DNA of 64,000 nucleotides from Ruminococcus flavefaciens (GCF_900108555.1 NZ_FNWV01000001.1:510973-574972), one strand, 5' to 3'. Shown: positions 18,489-27,505, counted from the stretch's first letter. Made by a program: numbers and translations. Notes: a model not told the origin generated them from the sequence alone.

Positions 18489-20834
18489 ATGCTATTCAAA
18501 AAAATATTATCAATCACACTTGCAGCTGCAATGTCAGCATCAATGATTTCAGCTGCACCTACGATCACAAGTACATCAGTAGCTGTAGCCGCTGATACAG
18601 CACAGGAAGCCTATATGGCAAAGTGTATGCTCTGTCATAAGGAAGTGCCAAAAAGCGAAATACACATTGCTTCAAACGGCTGTTCCGCTTGTTATGACTG
18701 CTATCCCGCTGCTTCATGCTGCTTCCCGACAATAACAACCAGCACAAGCGGTATTATAACTGCTATCGACAACGATTCGTTAACTCTCGACAAGGCAGGA
18801 AAATTCTTCTTCAATGCTCCCCTTGAATTACAGCACCTCACAAACAAGCTCGGTCACAAACCCAAAGTCGGTGAAAAACTGAATATGGAATATACATATG
18901 TGGATAATCCCGAGCATACAGACGATCATTATATCATAACTTTCAAAAGCGCAAGCACAGAAAACGATTCCGCTGTAACTGTGGAGGATAATGAAGTTCA
19001 CGGTATTGCAGGCGTTTTCGACCATGCAGAGGACGGTTATCTCTATTTCATCAACAACGAAAAATATCCATATGGCGAATCACTGGCAGCAGCCGTCAAT
19101 TCGCTCAGTAAGGGCAATATAATAAATGTTACCCTTTCATCTTCGGATACTATTATAAGTGTAGAAAAGACAATTGAAGGCACAACTACAGCAACAAGCG
19201 TCCAGACATCAATAACGACAACGACCACCTGCATTAACACGACATTGCCTGCTACTACAACCTACTGGAAACAATATGCTCTTTCCCTGATCCCTCCTGA
19301 AAAAACCGAATACAATATCGGTGAAGAGCTTGATTTCACAGGCGGAAGCGCATACGGAACCGTATATGATTCTCTCGGAATGCTCGGAGATACTTTCCCA
19401 CAGCCAATAGATTCAAAGTATTTCAAGGTAGACTCATCTGAATTTGACAACACAAAGCCGGGTACTTATACTATCTACGTAACATACGGCGAAGGCGAAG
19501 GAATGGCTAAGCAATCATTTAAGGTAACTGTCCGCGGAGCTGTTACTTCTCAGCCCGTAACAACTGCTACGATCACAACTACGTTAACAGCTCCGGTAAC
19601 AAGCGTCAAAGAATATGACCGCACATCGTTCAGAGGTACTTTCGACAGCTATGTTGATTGTGGTAGCTATAAGGAGCTTTATCTCAGCGGCGGTATAAAA
19701 TACACTTTAAGTTCTCTCCGTCTCGAAGGCGGTCTTTCCGATGAAAAAGTCACAGAAATACTAAAGAGCCTCAATAAGGGCGATAATATAATAGTAACTG
19801 CTAATCAAAGCTATATGGCTGTAAACTATCTCTATGATATTTTCAGCATTGATCTATATTCTGTTACAACTCACTATAACCCGAGCCCTACCACAACAGC
19901 TAATGTATCTTACCCTTACGGCGGTACAAATAACGATGTTCCCGACCATTCAACAACATATACAGAACCTGAACTCTGGATGTACGGTACAGGCGTTGAC
20001 CACTTCAACGAGATAAAGACTATCCCAACAAAGACTATCTACGACGAGGGCGAGTCACTCGATCTGAGCGGTCTTGCTATCAGTGCTTACCACAGCGTAA
20101 ACAGACATTCAAACAAGGGCAATTTTGAGGTTTTAAGGACCGATTACTTATGGGATATCACAAACATTTATCCCGAATACATCAAGATAGAGTCACTTGA
20201 CGGAAAGACTTCTGTTTCAGCCGATGAGTTCAGCACACTCAAGGGCGGTGCTTATATCGTAAAGATAGGTACAGACGGCAGCTTCAAGTGCAATGTAGAA
20301 GGTGAATCATCCGACCGCACTGTTTATGACACACAATCAGTTGAATTCTCTTTTATAGTCTACATCAATTCAGCTGATAAGTCAGCTAAGCTCGTTAAGA
20401 TCAGCAACGCTGAGGTCACAGACTTCACTATCGGTTCAGAAAACGGATTTGTTATAAGCAAGATCGGCTCTTACACTATTAACAACAGAGAAAGTATGCT
20501 CGGAAGCAGCAGTGCTGACTTAGATCTCCGCAAGGGCGATATAGTTTCAGGCGATATCTATGTTGATCCTGATAACAATACTATCATTCGCGGCGAACTT
20601 GAAGTAAGCAAATACACAGGTGATATCGGTGATGCCAATGGGGACAGCTCACTTGATATGGGCGATGTCGTACTTATAATGCAGTCTCTCGCAAATCCTA
20701 ACAAGTACGGCGAAAACGGTACTGACGAAAACCACATCACAAAGAGAGGATCTGCTCTCGGCGATATTAACGGCGGCGGTCTCTCAACTCAGGACGCACT
20801 TGCAATACAGCGCATACTCCTCGGTCTTGATTAA
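18489..20834 (+). CDS. Non-catalytic dockerin protein with Cys cluster and Ig-like domains
   Basis: A 781-residue secreted protein. A signal peptide (residues 1-~36) is followed by a Cys cluster with eight Cys (CMLC, CSACYDCYP, CC, ~45-80) reminiscent of a small zinc- or disulfide-bonded domain. An unrecognised domain with a SGIITAIDNDSLTL start follows (~85-160, a similar one near ~190-240), then Thr-rich linkers and two bacterial Ig-like segments that open IPPEKTEYNIGEELDF (~265) and IPTKTIYDEGESLDL (~515). A dockerin ends the protein (GDANGDSSLDMGDVVLIMQ, GDINGGGLSTQDALAIQ, ~716-781). No hydrolase motif was found. It is probably a cellulosome subunit with a structural, binding or unknown enzymatic role. 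AAAGGAGG precedes the ATG. Confidence 0.8.
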   Translation: MLFKKILSITLAAAMSASMISAAPTITSTSVAVAADTAQEAYMAKCMLCHKEVPKSEIHIASNGCSACYDCYPAASCCFPTITTSTSGIITAIDNDSLTLDKAGKFFFNAPLELQHLTNKLGHKPKVGEKLNMEYTYVDNPEHTDDHYIITFKSASTENDSAVTVEDNEVHGIAGVFDHAEDGYLYFINNEKYPYGESLAAAVNSLSKGNIINVTLSSSDTIISVEKTIEGTTTATSVQTSITTTTTCINTTLPATTTYWKQYALSLIPPEKTEYNIGEELDFTGGSAYGTVYDSLGMLGDTFPQPIDSKYFKVDSSEFDNTKPGTYTIYVTYGEGEGMAKQSFKVTVRGAVTSQPVTTATITTTLTAPVTSVKEYDRTSFRGTFDSYVDCGSYKELYLSGGIKYTLSSLRLEGGLSDEKVTEILKSLNKGDNIIVTANQSYMAVNYLYDIFSIDLYSVTTHYNPSPTTTANVSYPYGGTNNDVPDHSTTYTEPELWMYGTGVDHFNEIKTIPTKTIYDEGESLDLSGLAISAYHSVNRHSNKGNFEVLRTDYLWDITNIYPEYIKIESLDGKTSVSADEFSTLKGGAYIVKIGTDGSFKCNVEGESSDRTVYDTQSVEFSFIVYINSADKSAKLVKISNAEVTDFTIGSENGFVISKIGSYTINNRESMLGSSSADLDLRKGDIVSGDIYVDPDNNTIIRGELEVSKYTGDIGDANGDSSLDMGDVVLIMQSLANPNKYGENGTDENHITKRGSALGDINGGGLSTQDALAIQRILLGLD

Positions 20835-20899
20835 AAATAACGCAGCACAAATAACATTCAGCAGCGAAAGCAGCTGCAACTGCAAAACATGATATAGTT

Positions 20900-20930
20900 A
20901 ACAAGGCTCTCCTGTACGGAGAGCCTTGTT
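20900..20930 (+). terminator. Terminator-like hairpin after the dockerin protein
   Basis: Perfect 13-bp arms AACAAGGCTCTCC and GGAGAGCCTTGTT around a TGTAC loop. The T tail is short. Confidence 0.75.
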
Positions 20931-20948
20931 TATGTCCGCATGACGCAA

Positions 20949-20975
20949 AAAAGCTCCGCATATAGCGGAGCTTTT
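20949..20975 (-). terminator. Terminator of the DUF6465-type gene
   Basis: AAAAGCTCCGC and GCGGAGCTTTT form an 11-bp stem. On the minus strand it runs on into TTTTTT. Confidence 0.85.
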
Positions 20976-20981
20976 CAATTC

Positions 20982-21401
20982 TTAGAAAAGATCAAAATTG
21001 CCGAATATGTTATCGTCGATAACGTAATATACCTTGTTGATCTCAGGTCTTACGTATACAACAACGCTCTTAGCAGACTTTACTCCGGCAACAGCCTTTG
21101 CTTTATCAATGAGGTCTGTACCTGCAACTTCAGCACCATTGTACTGAATGAATACCTTTCTCTCCTCAGCTGTTTCCTTCTTTGCAGCAGGCTTCTTAGC
21201 AGCTGGAGCCTTCTTCTCAGCAGGCTTCTTTGCAGCAGCTTTCTTCTCTGCTGGCTTCTTAGCAGCTGGAGCCTTCTTCTCAGCAGGCTTCTTTGCAGCA
21301 GCCTTTTTCTCAGCTGGCTTCTTTGCAGCAGCAGCCTTCTTCTCCTCTACAGGAGCAGCTGTCTCAACTACTTTTGTTTCTGCAGTCTTCTTCTCCGGCA
21401 T
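20982..21401 (-). CDS. DUF6465-type protein with histone H1-like Lys/Ala/Pro tail
   Basis: A 139-residue protein. Residues ~20-78 are a low-complexity basic tail built of KKPAEKKA/KKPAEKKAPAA units, like eukaryotic H1 and bacterial Hc1-type proteins. Residues ~83-139 (RKVFIQYNGAEVAGTDLIDKAKAVAG ... VKSAKSVVVYVRPEINKVYYVIDDN) form a compact alpha/beta domain that I match to DUF6465 of Clostridia from memory. The function is unknown; nucleic acid binding by the tail is an inference. An AAGGAGG site precedes the ATG. It lies 19 bp downstream of HU and likely shares the strong HU promoter. Confidence 0.75.
   Translation of the reverse strand: MPEKKTAETKVVETAAPVEEKKAAAAKKPAEKKAAAKKPAEKKAPAAKKPAEKKAAAKKPAEKKAPAAKKPAAKKETAEERKVFIQYNGAEVAGTDLIDKAKAVAGVKSAKSVVVYVRPEINKVYYVIDDNIFGNFDLF
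21191..21316. repeat. Two 63-bp tandem units coding the Lys/Ala tail
   Basis: The AGCAGCTGGAGCCTTCTTCT segment recurs at a 63-bp spacing (21 codons), with near-identical sequence between copies. This is a site prone to slippage and length variation. Confidence 0.65.
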
Positions 21402-21420
21402 GATAATATCCTCCTTAGAA

Positions 21421-21696
21421 TTACTTGTTTACAGCGTTCTTGAATGCCTGACCAGCCTTGAAAGCAGGAGCCTTTGAAGCTGGAGCCGTCATCATCTTCT
21501 TTGTCTGAGGATTGATTACCTGCTTCTCCTTACGGTCACGTACTTCAAATGTTCCAAAGCCTACGATTGAAACCTTCTCTCCGCTTGCGAGAGCATCTGT
21601 AATTGTTGAGATGATAGCGTTTACAGCAGTCTCTGCATTCTTCTTTGTGAAGTCTGCCTTGTCGGCAACTGCACTGATTAATTCGGTCTTTGTCAT
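21421..21696 (-). CDS. hup: HU-family DNA-binding protein
   Basis: A 91-residue nucleoid protein of standard HU length. MTKTELISAVADKA begins helix 1; GFGTFEVRDRKEK and the NPQTKKMMTAPASKAPAFKAGQAFKNAV arm and C-terminal helix are canonical. It bends and compacts DNA. The longer start at 21711 overlaps the GGAGGA ribosome site, which is correctly spaced for the ATG at 21696. It has a full-consensus promoter and is followed closely by the Lys/Ala-tailed gene, giving a two-gene chromatin-protein unit. Confidence 0.95.
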   Translation of the reverse strand: MTKTELISAVADKADFTKKNAETAVNAIISTITDALASGEKVSIVGFGTFEVRDRKEKQVINPQTKKMMTAPASKAPAFKAGQAFKNAVNK

Positions 21697-21731
21697 AATT
21701 TTATCCTCCATAAATAAGATTTTACAATTGA

Positions 21732-21760
21732 ATTATATACCCTTTGTGATGATTTGTCAA
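21732..21760 (-). promoter_or_regulatory. Full-consensus sigma-A promoter of the HU gene
   Basis: TTGACA (21760-21755), 17 bp, TATAAT (21737-21732) on the minus strand, expected for an abundant protein. Confidence 0.88.
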
Positions 21761-22070
21761 GGAATTCGTAAAAAAATGACAAATCTACCTATATTTGGCT
21801 GTATACCGCCCCATTTTTATTCAATTCCGCCATAGAATTTGCCTATTTTCCGTTGAGAACTGCCTTGTTAAGCATTTATCATTTTACTTTTTGTATATTA
21901 TATCTAAAATATTCCGAAATATACACTGAAATCAGCCCTTTGAAGGTAAAAAAATCAACGTTTTCAGCACTGACTTTCTAAACTTTTTGTGAACTCGCGC
22001 TAAAATACAGGTTTTTCAACATATTTATAAGAATAAATTGAAGAAGCTCCCCCGAAAAGAGTATAAAAAT
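21761..22070. other. Intergenic gap with no recognised feature
   Basis: About 310 bp between the HU promoter and the ClpB terminator. It is AT-rich. I find no open frame with a ribosome site, no convincing hairpin and no repeat. Confidence 0.4.
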
Positions 22071-22105
22071 GCCATAGTATCTCTGAGGCTCAGAAATACT
22101 ATGGC
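22071..22105 (-). terminator. Terminator of clpB
   Basis: GCCATAGTAT and ATACTATGGC arms extended inward by TCTGAG/CTCAGA. The minus-strand tail is ATTTTTAT. Confidence 0.8.
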
Positions 22106-22113
22106 TTGTTATT

Positions 22114-24711
22114 TTAGTCTGCGATAAGCTTACCATTTGCGTCAATGTCAATGTCGATAACATCGCCTGCTGACAGATTGCCGCCTATGATACGCTTTGC
22201 TGCAAGAGTCTCAACGTTTCGCTGTATAAATCTTCTCAGCGGTCTTGCTCCGAAATTCGGATCGTAACCACATTCAACGATATAGTTCTTAGCCGCATCG
22301 CTTACATTTATACGTATGTGCTTGTCGTCAAGACGCTTCTGAAGGTCTGTAAGCATAAGGTCAACTATCTTGATTATCTCAGTCTTAGCCAGCGGCTTGT
22401 AGAAGATTATCTCATCAAGACGGTTAAGGAACTCAGGTCTGAACTGAGTTTTCAGCAGTCCTTCCACCTGCGAACGTGCTTCATCGGTTATTTCGCCGTT
22501 TTCGTCTATGCCCTCAAGGATATACGGTGAACCGAGGTTTGAAGTGAGTATGATTATGGTATTCTTGAAGTCAACTGTTCTGCCCTGTGAATCGGTGATA
22601 CGTCCGTCGTCAAGAACTTGCAGGAGTATATTGAACACATCGGGGTGAGCCTTTTCTATCTCATCAAAGAGTACAACAGAATAAGGCTTTCTGCGGACTG
22701 CTTCCGTGAGCTGACCGCCCTCATCGTAACCAACATAGCCTGGAGGCGCACCAATAAGTCTGCTTACGCTGAATTTCTCCATGTATTCGCTCATGTCGAT
22801 ACGGATAATATTTCTCTCGTCATCGAAGAGTATCTCTGAAAGTGCCTTTGCAAGCTCTGTCTTACCCACACCTGTAGGTCCGAGGAAGAGGAATGAGCCG
22901 ATAGGTCTGTCAGGAGCCTGTATGCCTGCGCGTGAACGCAGGATAGCTTCGCTTACCTTTGTAACAGCCTCGTCCTGTCCGATAACTCTCTTGTGAAGAA
23001 GACCTTCAAGTCCAAGTATCTTTTCCTTTTCGCCCTCCATGAGCTTTGATACAGGGATACCTGTCCAGCGGCATACTATCTTTGCTATCTCGTCCTCAGT
23101 TACCTTGTCACGGAGAAGTCTGCCGTTCTCCACATCATGTTCAGCCTGCTTTTCAAGCTCTTCCAACTGCTTCTGGAGCTGTGGGAGCTTGCCGTATTTC
23201 AGCTCGGCAGCCTTGTTGAGGTCGTATTCACGCTCTGCCTTATCTATCTCGCCGCCTGTCTTTTCTATCTCCTCACGGAGCTTCTGAACAGCGGAGATAT
23301 CGTTCTTTTCGTTCTCCCACTTTGCCTTCATGCTGTTGAACTTCTCACGTAGCTCTGCAAGCTCTTTCTGTATCTCTTCAAGATGCTCCTGAGAGATATT
23401 GTCGCTCTCCTTTGTCAGCGCAGCTTCTTCAATTTCAAGCTGTACTATCTTACGTGAGATCACATCGAGCTCAGTAGGCATAGAGTCCATTTCTGTACGG
23501 ATAGTTGCGCAGGCTTCATCAATGAGGTCGATAGCCTTATCGGGCAGGAAACGGTCTGTAATATAACGATTAGAGAGTACAGCTGCCGAGATAAGTGCAT
23601 TATCGCTTATCTTAACGCCGTGGAACACTTCATAACGCTCTTTGAGTCCACGAAGTATGGAGATAGTATCCTCAACGCTTGGCTCGTCCACCATAACAGG
23701 CTGGAAACGACGCTCCAGTGCAGGGTCTTTCTCGATGTACTGGCGGTACTCATTAAGTGTTGTAGCACCGATACAATGCAGCTCACCTCTTGCAAGCATA
23801 GGCTTCAAAAGGTTGCCTGCGTCCATAGCACCGTCTGTCTTGCCTGCACCAACGATAGTGTGAAGCTCATCAATAAAGAGCAGTATCTGTCCGTTGCTGT
23901 TCTTTATCTCATTGAGGACAGCTTTCAGACGCTCCTCAAACTCGCCTCTGTACTTTGCTCCTGCGACGAGAGCTCCCATGTCAAGTGAGAACACCTTGCG
24001 GTCTTTAAGGCTGTCTGGCACATCGCCTGCCACGATACGCAGGGCAAGTCCCTCAGCAATGGCAGTTTTTCCGACACCCGGCTCACCAATGAGCACAGGG
24101 TTGTTTTTCGTTTTTCTTGAGAGTATGCGGATAACGTTTCGTATCTCGCTGTCACGTCCGATAACGGGATCAAGCTTGTTTCTCCTCGCAAGTCCAACGA
24201 GCTCCTGACCGTATTTTGTAAGGACATCGTATGTGTCCTCAGGATTTTCACTGGTAACTCTTGTATTTCCTCTGACGGACATAAGTGCGCTGAGGAAGCT
24301 GTCACGGGTAATATTAAAGGTGCCGAGCAGCTGAGATACATCTCTGTCCTTGCTGTCTATAAGCGCAAGCATGAGGTGCTCAACAGAAACAAATTCGTCC
24401 TTCATATTTGAAGCGATGCCCTCAGCAGATGTGAGAACTCTGTCGCACTCAGCCGAAATTCCGATATTACTGCTTCTGCCGCTGCCTGTTACCTTTGGCA
24501 GTCCGTTCATCTTCTTCTCGACTTCGGAGTCGAAGATATCCTCGTCAATATTCATCTTTTTAAGAAGCTGCGGTATAAGTCCGTTCTCCTGCCGAACAAG
24601 TCCTGCAAGAAGATGAATAGGTTCGATCACTGAGTTTGAGAGCATTACAGCAATGCTCTGTGCCTTTCTCACAGCGTCTATGGATTTCTGAGTCAATTTC
24701 TCTGCATTCAT
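22114..24711 (-). CDS. clpB: ATP-dependent chaperone ClpB
   Basis: An 865-residue hexameric AAA+ disaggregase that works with DnaK. It has an N-terminal double-repeat domain (1-~150), AAA1 with Walker [10 protein letters not shown] (~209) and the [15 protein letters not shown] sensor region, the ClpB-specific coiled-coil M domain (~400-525, [21 protein letters not shown]), AAA2 with Walker [10 protein letters not shown] (~610), and [12 protein letters not shown] near the C-terminus. The GGAGGA site selects the ATG at 24711 over 24729. No CIRCE or CtsR-type repeat is visible upstream; the gene follows a ribbon-helix-helix regulator gene by 51 bp and may be transcribed with it. Confidence 0.96.
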   Translation of the reverse strand: MNAEKLTQKSIDAVRKAQSIAVMLSNSVIEPIHLLAGLVRQENGLIPQLLKKMNIDEDIFDSEVEKKMNGLPKVTGSGRSSNIGISAECDRVLTSAEGIASNMKDEFVSVEHLMLALIDSKDRDVSQLLGTFNITRDSFLSALMSVRGNTRVTSENPEDTYDVLTKYGQELVGLARRNKLDPVIGRDSEIRNVIRILSRKTKNNPVLIGEPGVGKTAIAEGLALRIVAGDVPDSLKDRKVFSLDMGALVAGAKYRGEFEERLKAVLNEIKNSNGQILLFIDELHTIVGAGKTDGAMDAGNLLKPMLARGELHCIGATTLNEYRQYIEKDPALERRFQPVMVDEPSVEDTISILRGLKERYEVFHGVKISDNALISAAVLSNRYITDRFLPDKAIDLIDEACATIRTEMDSMPTELDVISRKIVQLEIEEAALTKESDNISQEHLEEIQKELAELREKFNSMKAKWENEKNDISAVQKLREEIEKTGGEIDKAEREYDLNKAAELKYGKLPQLQKQLEELEKQAEHDVENGRLLRDKVTEDEIAKIVCRWTGIPVSKLMEGEKEKILGLEGLLHKRVIGQDEAVTKVSEAILRSRAGIQAPDRPIGSFLFLGPTGVGKTELAKALSEILFDDERNIIRIDMSEYMEKFSVSRLIGAPPGYVGYDEGGQLTEAVRRKPYSVVLFDEIEKAHPDVFNILLQVLDDGRITDSQGRTVDFKNTIIILTSNLGSPYILEGIDENGEITDEARSQVEGLLKTQFRPEFLNRLDEIIFYKPLAKTEIIKIVDLMLTDLQKRLDDKHIRINVSDAAKNYIVECGYDPNFGARPLRRFIQRNVETLAAKRIIGGNLSAGDVIDIDIDANGKLIAD

Positions 24712-24762
24712 ATTTATTCCTCCATTCACATTTTCTTTCTTATCAACAAATCATTTTCTTCA

Positions 24763-25407
24763 CTAAATAATATACCTGCCCAGCAGTGCCCGATAATTCT
24801 TTTCAAGTATGGGCGCATTTTCGCCGAATTCACTCGGAGATGCAAAATAGACTTTCACTGCATGGTCGAGATCCTTGATGTACTCGCCTATTGCTTCGCC
24901 CACCTGCTCGCCTGACAGCTTTCCTGTATTTATAAGGCTTCGTGAAAAGCTTCCGTCACCTATCTCACAGCTGTACTTATTTATACCAAGCTGCTTCAAA
25001 TATGAGTTTTCAAGCTTTGCACGATACGCAAAAAAGCTGTGGAACATATCTATAAGCGCAGCACTCTGCGTCCTTATATTCACTCTCAGCGTACCTATAT
25101 AGTCCGACGGTGAGCGTTCAAGCTCCACCTTATAATTGATAGTAGGTCGGTACTTGTATTCCAGTGCCGTCCGCACTGTCATAAGCGACGGTGAACGCTG
25201 CTCCTGTATGCGAAAGCTGCTGCTCACAAGCTCTGCCACCTGTTCAAAGATCTCCCTCATACGCATCTCGGGGGTAACACAGGAAAGGTGCTCGGCAAGT
25301 ATCTGATTTATAAGATTTGAGCGGCTCGTTCCCATTCGGTAAGCCTGTTCGTCCACGGCTTTTATAACATCGTCCATAAGAACGAGACTGTATACACTTT
25401 TTTTCAC
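24763..25407 (-). CDS. Ribbon-helix-helix (CopG/MetJ-like) protein of unknown target
   Basis: About 214 residues. The N-terminal ~45 (KKSVYSLVLMDDVIKAVDEQAYRMGTSRSNLINQILAEHL) match a ribbon-helix-helix DNA-binding domain. The remaining ~165 residues (TVRTALEYKYRPTINYKVELERS ... LRVNIRTQSAALIDMFHSFF) are not recognised. The start is an inference: the frame opens at 25506, but the promoter at 25439-25467 predicts a transcript start near 25432. AAGGGAAG then lies ten bases before a GTG at 25407, exactly where the ribbon begins. It may control itself and clpB downstream. Confidence 0.65.
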   Translation of the reverse strand: MKKSVYSLVLMDDVIKAVDEQAYRMGTSRSNLINQILAEHLSCVTPEMRMREIFEQVAELVSSSFRIQEQRSPSLMTVRTALEYKYRPTINYKVELERSPSDYIGTLRVNIRTQSAALIDMFHSFFAYRAKLENSYLKQLGINKYSCEIGDGSFSRSLINTGKLSGEQVGEAIGEYIKDLDHAVKVYFASPSEFGENAPILEKNYRALLGRYII

Positions 25408-25438
25408 GGGTACATCACTTCCCTTCTTCATTACATAT

Positions 25439-25467
25439 ATACTATCACGGATTATAGAATTTGTCAA
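25439..25467 (-). promoter_or_regulatory. Promoter of the ribbon-helix-helix gene
   Basis: TTGACA (25467-25462), 17 bp, TAGTAT (25444-25439) on the minus strand. The predicted start near 25432 argues against translation from the upstream in-frame codons. Confidence 0.7.
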
Positions 25468-25504
25468 GCGGATTATATAATCTTTCACGCAAATTTCACA
25501 ATGC

Positions 25505-25533
25505 AAAAAAAAATCCGCTCAGAGGGAGCGGAT
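25505..25533 (-). terminator. Terminator of the predicted small RNA
   Basis: ATCCGCTC and GAGCGGAT with a five-base loop, followed on the minus strand by nine T. It could also catch read-through from the gene ending at 25919. Confidence 0.88.
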
Positions 25534-25757
25534 ATTCGACTCAAACGATTTCTCGTTTAGCACTGTGAGTCGAGCCATAGACGATAAGTTAAAACAAATT
25601 ATTGAGAATAGAAAACATGAAAAAATTACAAATGAAAGGGGTTAGTTTTATTACTTGACAAAACTATTTCTATGGCGTGCAAGTGAACTAATACTCAATA
25701 TCAAGCACATGAGAGGGGAGGGTACTTGATGTTGAATACCAATAATCTTCATTTGCT
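25505..25757 (-). ncRNA. Predicted ~250-nt structured small RNA with C-rich anti-Shine-Dalgarno loops
   Basis: A minus-strand promoter (25764-25792) and a strong terminator (25505-25533) bracket a ~250-nt transcript without a convincing minus-strand frame. Stems seen: 25695-25705 with 25725-25735 (11 bp, one G-U), 25643-25649 with 25660-25666, a long-range 8-bp GCCATAGA/TCTATGGC pair (25574-25581, 25669-25676), and a nested CGACTC/GAGTCG plus AAACGA/TCGTTT structure (25537-25572). Three C-rich stretches fall in unpaired positions: ACCCTCCCCTCTC (25723-25711), ACCCCTTTC (25642-25634) and the terminator loop. They complement Shine-Dalgarno sequences, as in the UCCC-motif sRNAs of Staphylococcus and Bacillus (RsaE/RoxS). 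A named RNA family was not recognised. Confidence 0.55.
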
Positions 25758-25763
25758 GTATTT

Positions 25764-25792
25764 ATTATATTGCATTATCACGTACTTTACAA
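25764..25792 (-). promoter_or_regulatory. Predicted promoter of the small RNA
   Basis: TTGTAA (25792-25787), 17 bp, TATAAT (25769-25764) on the minus strand. It lies in an otherwise gene-free 500-bp gap. Confidence 0.65.
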
Positions 25793-25918
25793 TATACATT
25801 TGTCTACAAAAATATAATAATGTGTACTTTTGCTCTTTTTTTCATATTTTTTCAAGTTAATTTTATGTAAATAAGTATTTATATATTACATATTTACATT
25901 TACTTTATAATAATTCTT

Positions 25919-27415
25919 TTATTTTGTCGTAAATAAGTTTAGTCCTTCTTCTATGGTGAAAGTCTCGGTATCTTCACCGTTTATTACAACATAGAATGTG
26001 TTCCCTGCTGTTATTTCAGGTGCGAGCATCATAAGACTTCTGAACTCTGTATGCGGAACAAATGTAGCCATTTGCACATCATTGAGCACCATTTCAACGC
26101 TGCTGCCGCCCTCAACAGGATCAACGAGATCCATGATAACATAAGGTCTCTCGGAATATGTCGGCACAGATACCTGATTGCCTGCTGCGAATACGTATCC
26201 GCCTGTATAGCTGAATGTTCCCATAGCATAAATAGAACGCTTTTCTTCTTTATATCCGCCTGAGATCATAGTACAGCCGCCGTTTATATTTATAGTACCC
26301 TTGGATTTGATTCCGTTTGTACCACCCTTGATGTTTACTCTGCCGCCGTTGATCGTTATATCATCATGTACCATAATTCCCGACTTTGCAGACATGATAT
26401 TATATGTACCGTTATCAACGATAACATCGTCATCACAGGATATACCGTGAGAATTGTTTGCAGTTATATACAGCTCACCGTTACCTTTAAGTCTGAGGGT
26501 ATCATTTGAGAAGATAGCTCCGTCGTATATCTTGTTGTCGCCGCCGGAAGTAAGGAAATTCGCTGTTCCGTCCTTCACCTTGATAGTACACTTTTTAGCC
26601 TCATCAATAAGAATAACAGGTCCGTTTGAGTTTGCTATATCAACGCCGTTGAGCACTATCGTCACCTTATCTGTAGGAGACTCTGTATCAACGCAGATAT
26701 ATCCGTTGGTAAGGCTTCCTGTAAAGATATAATCGCCCTCAGATGTAATAGTTACTGCCGAGCCGTTCACCTTAACATTGCTGCCCTTTACATTTACCTC
26801 ACTGCCGAGAGTTACCTCAGCAGTATATTTCATGTTATCTTCGATCGTTGTTGGTTCAGAGGAATTGTTAGTCGGTGCAGTTGGTGGCTGTGTAGCAGGC
26901 TGTGTACTCTGATTTTGCTCATTGCCGTTATTTTCACTGCTGCCCTCACCGCTGCCGCCTCCATTATTACCTCCATTATAGCCGCTGAAACCGCCGCCGT
27001 AATAGTTGTTCTGGAAGCCGCCCCACGCATTATTGCCATTGGGCTGTCCCCCGTTGTATGAACCGCCGTTATTTGGATTACTGTTACCCCAGAAGTTATT
27101 GTTATTATTCTGCGAATAATTATTTCCGTTCACTGGCGGTGCTGAATTACCGCCCTGAGGAGCATTGCCGTTGGGCATACCTCCCCCGTTATTGCCGTTC
27201 TGCGGCATATTCTGACCACCGTTGCTCTGCTGCTGTTTATTCTGCTGGCTGTCGCCCCAGTCAAGCTTCTTTTGTGAGTTCTTGGTGGTAGTTTCAGTAT
27301 ATACGGTCGGTCTCTGGTCTTTGTCAGACTCAGGTACTTCATCTTTTCCGCAGGATATAGTTGTTATCAGTGTTAAAAGTGCAGCAGCCGCTGCAATAAA
27401 CCTTCTATATTTCAT
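25919..27415 (-). CDS. Surface lipoprotein with Cthe_2159-type (DUF4353) carbohydrate-binding beta-helix
   Basis: About 498 residues. An N-terminal lipoprotein signal (MKYRRFIAAAAALLTLITTISC) is followed by a ~130-residue Asn/Gly/Gln-rich linker and, from ~residue 190, a right-handed beta-helix with repeated turns (VTITSEGDYIFTGSL, VTIVLNGVDIANSNG, LRLKGNGELYIT, DDITINGGRVNIKGG, GTININGGCTMISGG). This is the Cthe_2159/DUF4353 family, whose Clostridium thermocellum member is reported to bind cellulose and acidic sugars. AAAGGAG eight bases before 27415 sets the start. It is the third gene of the unit VTC - DUF4956 - this protein, with 90 bp before it. The role of the unit is unknown. Confidence 0.8.
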   Translation of the reverse strand: MKYRRFIAAAAALLTLITTISCGKDEVPESDKDQRPTVYTETTTKNSQKKLDWGDSQQNKQQQSNGGQNMPQNGNNGGGMPNGNAPQGGNSAPPVNGNNYSQNNNNNFWGNSNPNNGGSYNGGQPNGNNAWGGFQNNYYGGGFSGYNGGNNGGGSGEGSSENNGNEQNQSTQPATQPPTAPTNNSSEPTTIEDNMKYTAEVTLGSEVNVKGSNVKVNGSAVTITSEGDYIFTGSLTNGYICVDTESPTDKVTIVLNGVDIANSNGPVILIDEAKKCTIKVKDGTANFLTSGGDNKIYDGAIFSNDTLRLKGNGELYITANNSHGISCDDDVIVDNGTYNIMSAKSGIMVHDDITINGGRVNIKGGTNGIKSKGTININGGCTMISGGYKEEKRSIYAMGTFSYTGGYVFAAGNQVSVPTYSERPYVIMDLVDPVEGGSSVEMVLNDVQMATFVPHTEFRSLMMLAPEITAGNTFYVVINGEDTETFTIEEGLNLFTTK

Positions 27416-27505
27416 ATCTGTATCTCCTTTTCCAAATATGCAAAATTTGTCAGACCTATAATTAGAGCCTGACAAATTCGCTGGAGAGGGTTTTAATTTT
27501 TTATA

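Noticed and set aside
21191..21316. The plus strand of the Lys/Ala tail read as a Ser/Leu- or Ala/Phe-rich protein
   Set aside because: It is the antisense of a repetitive coding tract; the minus strand has the ribosome site, folded domain and terminator.
24712..24762. CIRCE or CtsR operator ahead of clpB
   Set aside because: Neither the TTAGCACTC inverted repeat nor GGTCAAA heptamers are present in the gap.
25729..25860. A plus-strand 43-codon frame coding a hydrophobic peptide (LLYLLYCIITYFTIYICL core) after a GAGGGGAGGG that looks like a ribosome site
   Set aside because: The G-rich stretch is the complement of the C-rich loop of the predicted minus-strand RNA, the ATG lies in the 3' arm of its stem, and no plus-strand promoter is evident. 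A small membrane peptide cannot be excluded.
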